DNA of 64,000 nt from Methanobacteriota archaeon (lineage in GTDB: Archaea; Thermoplasmatota; Thermoplasmata; Methanomassiliicoccales; Methanomethylophilaceae). The notes under the pieces are model-generated. The model saw only the letters and a list, made by a program, of their open reading frames with translations, ran no database searches and was not told the origin of the DNA. The stretch is taken from contig JAEXCH010000010.1 in assembly GCA_023402275.1 (NCBI GenBank), forward strand, positions 13,264 through 77,263, given 5' to 3'. This document shows positions 8,150 through 16,860 of this stretch, in pieces; the stretch's first letter is position 1; every line of letters starts with the position of its first letter. The position numbers and the translations under genes are program-made.

Positions 8150-11100
8150 TTACGCGGATCTGAAAGTGGCTCTTAAGAGCCAGAGATCAGATTCCCCGGT
8201 CGCATCTACTTTCAAAGGTGTAGGTATGACAGCGCTGGGACAATCAATGATGATGACACCTGCTGTTACTTTCCATTCTCCTGTATCGGATCCTATCATC
8301 CTGCAGAGACCTGACATGTTGCTGTTCATATGGATTCCGATCTTAACATTGGGATAGGAGTCCATATTCTTCAGGAAATTCGGGGAGGTAATGCCGGTAT
8401 ACACCATCACTCCGAGATACAGATTGTCGGTCAAAACTTCCTTGGGCCTCAGTCCGTAAGGGTTCTCTATGTTGAGGAGTATGGATTCTATCTCTCCCAC
8501 AAGATACTTCAATCCTTCCTCAACGAATCCAGAATCGATGAACAATGCTATCCTTATCCCGGAACACATGGTCGAAGTGGCATCCTTTATCTCCAATGAT
8601 ACGAATATCGACGCTTCGACAAGACATCCCGCAAGCATCTCTATTCCCGATGTTATCGCATGATGTATCGCTGCCTGGAAGAATGCGGACAGGTCACCCG
8701 TACTTTTGAGAGCTTTCATCTCTCCCATGGTCTTCACCGCAGAATCCTTAAGGATCTTCAACATCTGGGTCTTGACCATCTCTCCGCTCACAAGACCTCC
8801 GCAGTTGCCTGTTCCCGGGGTTCCTTTGGCAAATGTCCAGTCTATTGCTCCGTCAGCTACCCTTTGCCAAGTGTAATCATCGTTCTTGGAGTCCTTCTTC
8901 GCAGGGGTCTTGTCAACCTCCTTTCCATCAGGTGCTCTGAGTATCACGCACTCCCCTGCAGAAAGAAGGGATGAACCGGAATTGTTGAGGAATGCTCCGG
9001 GAAGATGGATCACCTCTCTTTGTCCTGGTGACAATATCAATTCTTCAATAACATGGACCTTCGTCTTTGGATTGGATCCAGCATGTATTGTGTATCCTTT
9101 CAGGTCCACCTTTGACTTCGTTGCGTTGTATATCTCTATCCATTCGTTATCCCTGTCCTCCCCGGGAGGGTTCAGTTCGAATTCGTTGATCAGTATCCCT
9201 GTCTCGAACGGGATGTTGTATTTTAGATTAACTCCGGCATCTATGGATGCCTTGGCTCCTGGGATAGGGAGCGGGATGTTCGATAACATTGAACCTATTG
9301 CCGGAACATCCGACAAAGAGAATTCCAAATGTTTGTATTGGACCAGATCTGGAAGTAGGATATCGAAAGCAACTCCCTTCACGGAACCGGTCATGGATAT
9401 CATGTGTTTGGTGGATCTCATCAAAGGATCGATGTCCGCAGAGACCTCCCAATCCTCTCCCTTGATCCCGGCATTACCTGTAAGTATCATCTCCTTGCTG
9501 GATCCGGATCCTTTCTGTTTTACGGTCAGCGATCCGGACACCGTTAGTTTATCCACGACACAGCTCATTGTCACTGTGAGAAGGGTCTTGGTGTTGTTGA
9601 CAAGAGTGGAGAGTTTGGTTGTGAATGTAACGGTGAAACCCATGAACGAGAAACCTATTGTCTGTTTGGACATGTTCATATCCACTATCCATTGAACTGC
9701 ATCCACTGCCTTCTCCATAGCATAGTTGAACAGTTCGTTCAAATTATTCTCTATGAAATCCCCTATGGTCTCCAACGGTATGATCAATGCATTATACAAT
9801 CTCTCGACAACAGATGCAACATACTTCGAGAACTCTATCAATGCAGAGTTCAGAATGGACAGAGCATCCATTATCATCGACATCAATTTCCTAAGGGGTT
9901 CCAGTATCGGTGAGAGAAGATCCAACAGGACATTCCAAGCATCATCCAGAAGTGTGTTGCTCGGGGTGTATCCTTTGACCCCGGACAATCCCCATCCGCT
10001 GGCGACCACGATCTTCAGCTCAATATCGATGTCCGACGATCCTCTGTATGATGAGTCCGAGATGCCGATCGCAGACTCTATGATCCCGGAGCTTGTTATC
10101 GTGTGTTCGAGTTTGTCCGTTATCTTTATTGAAAATGCTGTTGCATATGATGCACCGGTGTTCTCATTGAATCCAACATAATGGATACAATCCGAAAGAT
10201 TGTCCTTAGGACCTTTAACGGAGATGGCGGGGGAAGATGTGTATGAGATGTTTAGTTTCTCCGTGTAGATACTGCCGTCCCTGTCGGTGAGTATGAATTC
10301 ATCAGTCGTAGGAAGGTCTATGGTCCCGTTGTATCCGTTGATGTTCATGTTATCGCGGGATTCCTGACAAAGTGTCAGTATCCGATCGGGGACGTTCGTG
10401 CCAACACCCAACAGAAGTATATCTTTCGTTAGAAGTGCTCTGCTGATGTCCTTGATGATCCCGGGTTGTCCTCCAGGTACTCTCTCCAAAGCGGCAAGCT
10501 GTTCCACGCAATCCTGAACGGCGAGTTCATATTCCCTTATGAATCCCCTGACATCATTGCTTTCCATTATGTTTTCGATGATCTTCTTCAGATCCTGATC
10601 CTTCAATGTTATCGAGTTCTCTTTAAACGATGCCAGTATCGAATCCTCCACGGATGTTCTGACGTTGTTAATGAACGAAGGGATCCCGTATATATCGACA
10701 TAAGCGTTCGATATCACCCTGAATATAGAAGCGTAGAAAGGATCGGAGATGTTCTGTTCCCTTATCGCACTCTCCATCTTCTTTTCGATCTCCTCATTCC
10801 CTTTGGATAATGCGCCCTCAACCGCCTTGCATATAGCATCCATTAACGATTCATCATCATCGGCATCGATGTGCAGACTTATGGTTCCCAGGGATCTGTT
10901 ACTTGCGATACCGACCGCTGCGGAATTGATCACGTTCCTTATCCACTCCCTTATCTCATTGGTCTCCTCTCTATGGTCGCTTTTGAAATTCGATATCCCA
11001 TCCCAGGACATTAGATCGACAGAAGGATACTGAATCGAGATACTGGATGCCGGCAATGTTATAGTTTCATTGTTCACAAGGACCTTGATATCAGGAACGT

Positions 11101-12211
11101 TCAATGATCCAGTTCTTCCGCTGAACAGATACCTCTGGCGATCAACGTCCGATCCGTTATCCCTGAGAACACGTTCGATGTAAGGGGCGGCAGAGAATTC
11201 GTTCCTTTTCGTGAAGAATCCCTTTAGGGAATCCCATGCGTTCAGCAGATCATCCATGAATCCGTCCATCTTATCTATCAACAGATTCCCGTAAAGATAA
11301 TCGAACCATCTCAGGACCAGATCGTCAGATATGGAAATAAGGGCTTGAGAATATACTGCAGAGAGATCGATATCGAGGTATCCGTCATTGGATACCAGAA
11401 TGTCTGCCATGTCCACCCTTTCCATATCATTGAAATATCCATCCGATGAACGGAATGCTAGCATCTCTATCAATTTTAGTGAACTGTCATAGGAAGACCT
11501 TACATCATCAGGTGTGATTATCGACATGGTCCCCATGCTTCCGTACTCGCTAAGCGCACCGTATCCGTTCAGCACCCTGTACTGAGCAAGGGATGATAGT
11601 TGGTAGGTCATGATCTGAGATAATGCCGATCCGCTGCCGGATGTCATGTTCTCGAAAAGCGATCCCTGTTCGACCACAAGAGGCAAAGCACATGTTCCGT
11701 CAGAGGATATCTCGACAGTTCTCACAGAGGTCCCGGAACCGGATATGAATTTCGCAGTATAGTGGCCTGTTGCTTTCAGATAGGTCGGGGTCGAACCCTC
11801 CATGAAAATATCCGATGAGGTCATCTTTAGGGATTCTGTTGTAAGGTCGAAATCAAAATCACTGATGGTTATGTCGACACCTTTGTTCATCGATGGGAAC
11901 TTTGCAGTGATCCATTTCGATGACCGTTCCTTGAAAAGGTCCGCCCGATCTTTCAGTTTACCTGCATCAGGGTCAGTGCTGATATCGAAGATGATCTCCC
12001 CCAGACCTCTTTCTATCGATGTCTTGGTCTCAACCATTGCATTATCTAACGAGTCAAGTTCTGTGACCATATTCTCTATTGCTTCTTCACTCTCGTCAAC
12101 TTGTGTGATCATAACACCGTACGCTGAACCGATTATCAGCAGAACAACTCCGATCACAGCGAACGGCATCTGCCCCTTCCTTGATCCTCTAAGACTCTTC
12201 GAACATCTCAT
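8150..12211 (-). CDS. Very large exported protein with prepilin-like N-terminus and lamin-tail domain
   Basis: A 1353-residue protein. The N-terminus MRCSKSLRGSRKGQMPFAVI, followed by a hydrophobic helix ending near residue 35, matches an archaeal class III (prepilin/archaellin) signal in which a FlaK/PibD-type peptidase would cut after RKG. A Glu/Asp-rich coiled segment (ESEEAIENMVTELDSL) follows. Residues about 1000-1135 look like a lamin-tail (LTD) domain: INEFELNPPGEDRDNEWIEI, DLKGYTI, and WQRVADGAIDWTFAKGTPGTGN. The rest, including a hydrophobic helical zone at about 770-850, resembles nothing I can name firmly. It is probably anchored at or outside the membrane through its N-terminal helix. 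It is a single-gene unit with 74 bases to the next gene; function unknown. Confidence 0.7.
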   Translation of the reverse strand: MRCSKSLRGSRKGQMPFAVIGVVLLIIGSAYGVMITQVDESEEAIENMVTELDSLDNAMVETKTSIERGLGEIIFDISTDPDAGKLKDRADLFKERSSKWITAKFPSMNKGVDITISDFDFDLTTESLKMTSSDIFMEGSTPTYLKATGHYTAKFISGSGTSVRTVEISSDGTCALPLVVEQGSLFENMTSGSGSALSQIMTYQLSSLAQYRVLNGYGALSEYGSMGTMSIITPDDVRSSYDSSLKLIEMLAFRSSDGYFNDMERVDMADILVSNDGYLDIDLSAVYSQALISISDDLVLRWFDYLYGNLLIDKMDGFMDDLLNAWDSLKGFFTKRNEFSAAPYIERVLRDNGSDVDRQRYLFSGRTGSLNVPDIKVLVNNETITLPASSISIQYPSVDLMSWDGISNFKSDHREETNEIREWIRNVINSAAVGIASNRSLGTISLHIDADDDESLMDAICKAVEGALSKGNEEIEKKMESAIREQNISDPFYASIFRVISNAYVDIYGIPSFINNVRTSVEDSILASFKENSITLKDQDLKKIIENIMESNDVRGFIREYELAVQDCVEQLAALERVPGGQPGIIKDISRALLTKDILLLGVGTNVPDRILTLCQESRDNMNINGYNGTIDLPTTDEFILTDRDGSIYTEKLNISYTSSPAISVKGPKDNLSDCIHYVGFNENTGASYATAFSIKITDKLEHTITSSGIIESAIGISDSSYRGSSDIDIELKIVVASGWGLSGVKGYTPSNTLLDDAWNVLLDLLSPILEPLRKLMSMIMDALSILNSALIEFSKYVASVVERLYNALIIPLETIGDFIENNLNELFNYAMEKAVDAVQWIVDMNMSKQTIGFSFMGFTVTFTTKLSTLVNNTKTLLTVTMSCVVDKLTVSGSLTVKQKGSGSSKEMILTGNAGIKGEDWEVSADIDPLMRSTKHMISMTGSVKGVAFDILLPDLVQYKHLEFSLSDVPAIGSMLSNIPLPIPGAKASIDAGVNLKYNIPFETGILINEFELNPPGEDRDNEWIEIYNATKSKVDLKGYTIHAGSNPKTKVHVIEELILSPGQREVIHLPGAFLNNSGSSLLSAGECVILRAPDGKEVDKTPAKKDSKNDDYTWQRVADGAIDWTFAKGTPGTGNCGGLVSGEMVKTQMLKILKDSAVKTMGEMKALKSTGDLSAFFQAAIHHAITSGIEMLAGCLVEASIFVSLEIKDATSTMCSGIRIALFIDSGFVEEGLKYLVGEIESILLNIENPYGLRPKEVLTDNLYLGVMVYTGITSPNFLKNMDSYPNVKIGIHMNSNMSGLCRMIGSDTGEWKVTAGVIIIDCPSAVIPTPLKVDATGESDLWLLRATFRSA

Positions 12212-12318
12212 GGTATTCCATTCCCTACCATGTCGAGGTTCGGGAGGTCTGATATAAAGTGAGAGTTACAGTTAATGCCGTAACACGTATACTGGGATAT
12301 GCGTACATTAAAAAAGGA

Positions 12319-12334
12319 AGTATTATAAGTACTG
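12319..12334 (+). promoter_or_regulatory. Probable TATA element of the tes-ferredoxin-ggr operon
   Basis: AGTATTATAAGTACTG is an archaeal-type TATA box centred about 31 bases before the ATG at 12357. There is no purine-rich ribosome binding site before that ATG, so the transcript is probably leaderless or nearly so. Confidence 0.45.
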
Positions 12335-12356
12335 AGTAAATCACAGGCTTGGTACC

Positions 12357-13988
12357 ATGACTTCAACTATGCAGAACTATGCAGTCAAGAAGGGACTTCC
12401 GAAGGAGACGAAATCCGTCTGCCCGGAATGCGGGAAGATCCTTGATGCAACCTTGTTCGACAAGGATGGCAAGGTCTTCATGGACAAAACCTGTCCAGAA
12501 CACGGAAAATTCTGTGACGTTTACTGGTCCGATACCGAGCTTTTCCTCAAAGCAGAGGATTTTGCTCACGATGGTATAGGACTCCGAAATCCTATGGATA
12601 AGAACCTGAAGGATGGAGAGAACGTCCATGTATTCATCGATGGCCAGAGGGTGGATATGCTCACATGCTCCGCTCTTGCGAACATCGATCTCACCAACAG
12701 ATGCAACATGAACTGCCCTATATGTTTCGCCAACGCGAACCATCAGGGATACATATACGAACCGGATGTAGCGACCATAATAAGAATGTTGGATGCACTC
12801 AGGGCTGAAGAGCCTATAAAATGTACCGCTGTACAATTCTCCGGCGGAGAACCCACGATACACCCCGATTTCGTTGAGATAGTAAGGGCAGCAAAAGAAA
12901 GACACTTCGCACAGGTACAAGTTGCCACGAATGGAATAGATTTTGCGAAGAAGTATGATTTCCTAAAAGCGTCCTCACAGGCAGGACTCAACACAATATA
13001 CCTATCATTCGATGGTGTCAGCGATGACATCTACCTCCAGGCAAGGGACAGGAAGATGTTCCAAGTGAAACTGGATGTAATAGCGAACTGCAGGAAACTG
13101 AAGGAGGAGACAGGAAAGTGCCCCTCAATCGTTTTAGTTCCTACGGTCGTCAAAGGAATGAACGACCATCAGATCGGCGATATGGTCAAGTTCGCATTCG
13201 ATAATGCGGATGTTGTCCGCGGAATAAACTTCCAGCCTGTGGCGTTCACCGGAAGGATAACGAACGAAGAGTTATCGGAGGGGAGATTCACCCTTCCCGA
13301 CCTGGTGAAGGCATTCCAGGAGCAGACCGGGTACACAACAAAAGATGATTGGTATCCAGTACCTGTGGTCGCACCCATATCGGATTTCGCGTCGATAATA
13401 CTCGGCCAGAACAAGGTAACGTTCACAACACACCCTCACTGCGGAATAGCGACATACGTCTTCATGGACGACAAAGGTGTGGTGACCCCATTCCCCAGAT
13501 TCATCAAGGTGAAGGAATTCACAGAGGGTCTGGCAGAGATATCCTCGAAGGCTAGCAACGCAAGATTCAAGAAACTGTACGTGGCAAAGCTCCTCAAACT
13601 GCTGAACAGGTCCATAATCGAGGAGAACCTCCCCGGAGGGGTCACGAAGAAACAGTTCGTGAACATGATGGCAAGCATCATGAGCAACAAATCAAAGAAG
13701 GCACTGGCATCTTTCTCATGGAAGATGATGTTCTTCGGCGGAATGCACTTCCAGGATTCATTCAATTATGATGTGGAGAGGGTAAGACGCTGCGGTGTTC
13801 ACTATATAACACCGGATTGTCAGATAATACCGTTCTGTGCATACAACGGCGGTCCGGAGTACCGTGACGCCATAGAGAAGAAGTTCTCGATCCCTCTCGA
13901 TGAGTGGAAGAAGAACAACAAGAAAGGGGCAGAGGAACTTGAGGCTGCAATGATCGTCCCGGATGAGTTGAAGCCCGATTCGCCCTGA
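12357..13988 (+). CDS. tes: Radical SAM tetraether lipid synthase (Tes/MJ0619 family)
   Basis: A 543-residue radical SAM protein. The N-terminus carries a rubredoxin-like metal site (CPECGK at about 22-27, CPEHGK at about 47-52). The radical SAM core follows with NRCNMNCPICF at about residues 113-123 (CxxxCxxC for the 4Fe-4S cluster) and the SAM-binding FSGGEPTIH. Later Cys residues (THPHCGIATY, RRCGVHY, CQIIPFCAYNG) fit the additional Fe-S clusters of the MJ0619/Tes group. Tes enzymes join the phytanyl tails of two diether lipids to form GDGT membrane lipids. The next two genes are a ferredoxin and a geranylgeranyl reductase, supporting a lipid role. Functional assignment rests on family recognition, not alignment. 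Confidence 0.82.
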   Translation: MTSTMQNYAVKKGLPKETKSVCPECGKILDATLFDKDGKVFMDKTCPEHGKFCDVYWSDTELFLKAEDFAHDGIGLRNPMDKNLKDGENVHVFIDGQRVDMLTCSALANIDLTNRCNMNCPICFANANHQGYIYEPDVATIIRMLDALRAEEPIKCTAVQFSGGEPTIHPDFVEIVRAAKERHFAQVQVATNGIDFAKKYDFLKASSQAGLNTIYLSFDGVSDDIYLQARDRKMFQVKLDVIANCRKLKEETGKCPSIVLVPTVVKGMNDHQIGDMVKFAFDNADVVRGINFQPVAFTGRITNEELSEGRFTLPDLVKAFQEQTGYTTKDDWYPVPVVAPISDFASIILGQNKVTFTTHPHCGIATYVFMDDKGVVTPFPRFIKVKEFTEGLAEISSKASNARFKKLYVAKLLKLLNRSIIEENLPGGVTKKQFVNMMASIMSNKSKKALASFSWKMMFFGGMHFQDSFNYDVERVRRCGVHYITPDCQIIPFCAYNGGPEYRDAIEKKFSIPLDEWKKNNKKGAEELEAAMIVPDELKPDSP

Positions 13989-14000
13989 GGTGGAGTTTAA

Positions 14001-14174
14001 ATGAAAGTAAACGTAGACAAGTGTTTGCATTGCGGAGGATGCGCAGGCTCATGTCCGGTCAATGCAATATTCATGAACGATTTCGTTATTGAATTCAACA
14101 GTAAATGTACAAAGTGCGGAAGATGCGTCAAGATCTGTCCGGTCCATGCAATATCGATGGAGGCAGCAGAATGA
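14001..14174 (+). CDS. Small 2[4Fe-4S] ferredoxin
   Basis: A 57-residue protein containing two CxxCxxCxxxCP clusters: CLHCGGCAGSCPVNAI (residues 8-23) and CTKCGRCVKICPVHAI, typical of bacterial-type 2[4Fe-4S] ferredoxins. It starts at an ATG 12 bases after the stop of tes, with GGTGGAG upstream, and its last codons overlap the ATG of the reductase gene (ATGA, 14171-14174). Position between a radical SAM enzyme that needs electrons and a reductase that saturates isoprenoid chains makes it the likely dedicated electron donor for one or both; that is inference. Confidence 0.9.
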   Translation: MKVNVDKCLHCGGCAGSCPVNAIFMNDFVIEFNSKCTKCGRCVKICPVHAISMEAAE

Positions 14175-15361
14175 AGACATACACATGTGATGTTGTTGTC
14201 GTTGGAGCAGGTCCTGGCGGAAGCATGGCAGCGAAATTCTGTGCACAGGGCGGGCTCGATACGATAATGATCGAGAAGAAGGCCGAGATCGGTGCACCGC
14301 TAAGGTGTGCCGAAGGTGTATCCAAGAAATGGTTGGAAGAGGTTGGAATAGTGCCCGATCCGGCATGGATATGCGCGGACATGGCCGGAGCGGTGATAAG
14401 GTCACCGAGCGGACACGAGTTCAAGCTCGATGAGAAGCACGCCGGTAATGAGGTCGGATATGTTCTGGAGAGACACCTCTTCGACAAGGCACTCGCAAGG
14501 GATGCCGCAGAAGCAGGTTCGAAGATAATGATGCGTACCTCCTGTACCGATGTAATCAGAGAGAACGGAAAACTCGTCGGTATACGTGCCAAGAGCATGG
14601 GAGAGGATATCGAGATACGTGCAAAGGCAATAATCGCCGCTGACGGTTTCGAATCCCAGGTAGGAAGATGGGCAGGCATAGACACCAAGTTGGGACTGAA
14701 TGATATCGATTCATGCATCCAGTACAGAATGGTCAATGCAGATGTCGATCCCGAGTACTGCGAGTTCAATATCGGTACCGATACCGCACCCGGAGGATAT
14801 CTTTGGATATTCCCCAAGGGTAACGGCGTCGCAAATGTAGGAATAGGCGTCATGGCAAAACTCTGTAACAATGCAGATCCCAAGAAGTTCCTTGACAAAT
14901 TCATAGCCGAGGACCCGAGATTCAAGAACAGCCAGGCTGTCGAGATCGTCGGAGGAATGGTATCAACATGCCCAGGTCTTGACTGCGCTGTGGATGACAA
15001 CATAATACTTGTCGGAGATGCAGCAAGGATCATAGACCCGATAACCGGCGGAGGAATATGCCATGCATGCAGGACCGGGATGTACGCAGGAAAGGTACTT
15101 ACCGAGTGTGCGATAAGAGGCGACTTCTCCAAGGAAGCATTGATGCCCTATGAGAAGATGTGGCGTGACAGGATGGAGGATAAGCTCTACAGGAACTGGA
15201 TGGCAAAGGAAAGGCTCGCAGAGCTTGACAATGACACCATTGATAAGCTTATACTGCTGATATCCGACTCTGACATAAAAGAGGTCAATGTCTATAACCT
15301 CCTGAAGGTCATAAAAGAGAAGTTCCCCAAGGTCGTCGAAGGCTTTGAGGACCTGATCTGA
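14171..15361 (+). CDS. Geranylgeranyl reductase (digeranylgeranylglycerophospholipid reductase)
   Basis: A 396-residue flavoprotein that saturates the double bonds of archaeal isoprenoid lipids. It has an N-terminal FAD Rossmann motif VVVVGAGPGGSMAA (residues 8-21), the family segment GAPLRCAEGVS, GGYLWIFPKG near residue 206 (the P/G-x-x-Y-x-W-x-F-P substrate motif) and the second FAD motif LVGDAARIIDPITGGGI near 280. The ATG at 14171 overlaps the ferredoxin stop by four bases. Upstream in-frame codons belong to the ferredoxin gene read in another frame and should not be added. The ferredoxin is a plausible reductant. Confidence 0.92.
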   Translation: MKTYTCDVVVVGAGPGGSMAAKFCAQGGLDTIMIEKKAEIGAPLRCAEGVSKKWLEEVGIVPDPAWICADMAGAVIRSPSGHEFKLDEKHAGNEVGYVLERHLFDKALARDAAEAGSKIMMRTSCTDVIRENGKLVGIRAKSMGEDIEIRAKAIIAADGFESQVGRWAGIDTKLGLNDIDSCIQYRMVNADVDPEYCEFNIGTDTAPGGYLWIFPKGNGVANVGIGVMAKLCNNADPKKFLDKFIAEDPRFKNSQAVEIVGGMVSTCPGLDCAVDDNIILVGDAARIIDPITGGGICHACRTGMYAGKVLTECAIRGDFSKEALMPYEKMWRDRMEDKLYRNWMAKERLAELDNDTIDKLILLISDSDIKEVNVYNLLKVIKEKFPKVVEGFEDLI

Positions 15362-15381
15362 AAACGTGGCTTCGGCCACTT

Positions 15382-16332
15382 TCATTTTTCTTCTATCTTT
15401 GTAGATACCTTCACTCCATCGACACCCGTCTTAACAATGAAAGGCAGGCCGCCGCGTGATGATATCGCATCACATACCTTTTCAGGATCATCAGTGAGGG
15501 CCACCATGCACCCTCCCCCTCCGGAACCTGTCAGCTTTGCGCCGTATGAATATGGCAGGGAGACGTTGACAAGTTTGTTCAGTTCGTTGCTTGAGACACC
15601 TAGTATCGATAAAAGCTTATGATCCTTGGTCATCAATTCCCCGAGACCTACGACATCGTTCGATCCTATGGATATCATCCCGTCCAGGGTTATCTGGCCG
15701 ATCTCATCCACCATGTCGGAAGCGAATCTGTTCCCGTCCTTGTATTTACGGACCTTCTCCACAAGCGGTCCTGTTGCGGCCCTTATCCCTGTGTATCCTA
15801 TGACGAATGTCATTGTCGGCACATCTATCTTGGAGATGTTCCATGTATTCTCGTTCTTTGTTATGTCCCAAAGATGATCCTCTTCATTTGCCGGTATGTT
15901 CAGGGCTATGCCGTGACCATAGGTGGAGGCGGAGGTATCCATGGGACTTCCTCTGCCTTGACTGTAATATTCCGCTTCAAAGGATTCCTTGGCTATCTCC
16001 TTGGGATCCAATGATTTGTTGTTCAGTGCTCTCATGGCGGCGGAGAATGCTACCGAGAGCGCAGCCGATGATCCCAGGCCGGACCCTGTGGGTATCTTGC
16101 TGTCCATGTGAACGGAAACAGGGAGCATGTCGTTGTTGTTCGATATGTATCGCAGATGAGGATTCGCCCTGATATCCACGATCTCGTTGTTAATCTTGAA
16201 TTCATCGGACCTCTTTACCTTGAGGTAGAATCTCCTGTTTATGGCCAGGGCTATTGCCGGTTTACCATAGACCACAGCATGCTCGCCCAGTATGACGAAT
16301 TTGCCCGGTGCGGAGGCCGAGATATCGTTCAT
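15382..16332 (-). CDS. mvk: Mevalonate kinase
   Basis: GHMP-family kinase of 316 residues phosphorylating mevalonate in isoprenoid synthesis. Visible are SAPGKFVILGEHAVVYGKPA (N-terminal substrate strand), the ATP loop PTGSGLGSSAA at about 81-91, and the C-terminal GHMP motif KLTGSGGGGCMVAL. It converges on the reductase gene with 20 bases between, so both sides of the junction serve archaeal lipid synthesis. Its start overlaps the stop of the upstream gene (16329-16332). Length matches archaeal mevalonate kinases. Confidence 0.92.
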   Translation of the reverse strand: MNDISASAPGKFVILGEHAVVYGKPAIALAINRRFYLKVKRSDEFKINNEIVDIRANPHLRYISNNNDMLPVSVHMDSKIPTGSGLGSSAALSVAFSAAMRALNNKSLDPKEIAKESFEAEYYSQGRGSPMDTSASTYGHGIALNIPANEEDHLWDITKNENTWNISKIDVPTMTFVIGYTGIRAATGPLVEKVRKYKDGNRFASDMVDEIGQITLDGMISIGSNDVVGLGELMTKDHKLLSILGVSSNELNKLVNVSLPYSYGAKLTGSGGGGCMVALTDDPEKVCDAISSRGGLPFIVKTGVDGVKVSTKIEEK

Positions 16333-16856
16333 TCTGTCAATCCGTATTTGGAGAGGGTCTCTCTTATAGCATCGTTCGGTGTCCTTTTCTCAAGAAGGGG
16401 CTGAGGGATGTCCCACCATCTCTCCTCGAATTCCAGAACAGCGTTCTCATACGCTTCCTCATCCGGGAAATCCTCTATCTTGATTCCCATCAGTGCCTGC
16501 TGGTGCTCTTTGAAAAGATCCACTTTGAATCTCTTGTTCGTCAGGGAGACCCCAAGGAACATGTCGAAATAGAAGGTGACATCAAGGCCCAGATCTATGG
16601 GATTGGAGTCGCTGATCATATCAAGTATGCTGTTGGCGGTCATGCTGAAGATAATCTTGCGTTTTGCCTCCTCTGGTATGTCCATGTTGTCCACTTCCTC
16701 CATGAGCTCGTTGTACCAGAGATCTGAAAGGGCATTGACTCTTTCAGGGGTCTTCTCATAGAGCTGTCTGTGGGCCATCTCATCTTGGGACTGTTCGTCA
16801 TCGCTCATCCCGAATAGGTCTGCGTTTGGGTCATCAAAGTTTATTCTCTCATCCAT
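16329..16856 (-). CDS. Conserved-looking acidic protein of unknown function
   Basis: A 175-residue, strongly acidic, soluble protein without signal peptide, membrane helix or Cys clusters. Trp-containing blocks (DLWYNELMEEVDNMD, FEERWWDIPQPLLEKRTP) would be useful for searching. It is coupled to mevalonate kinase by a four-base overlap and follows the aminotransferase by four bases, so aminotransferase-unknown-mvk are probably one transcript. I do not recognise the family. Confidence 0.7.
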   Translation of the reverse strand: MDERINFDDPNADLFGMSDDEQSQDEMAHRQLYEKTPERVNALSDLWYNELMEEVDNMDIPEEAKRKIIFSMTANSILDMISDSNPIDLGLDVTFYFDMFLGVSLTNKRFKVDLFKEHQQALMGIKIEDFPDEEAYENAVLEFEERWWDIPQPLLEKRTPNDAIRETLSKYGLTE

Positions 16857-16860
16857 TTGA

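Noticed and set aside
14105..14170. Earlier start for geranylgeranyl reductase.
   Set aside because: The added residues are the ferredoxin gene read in another frame, and the flavin-binding strand begins right after the ATG at 14171.
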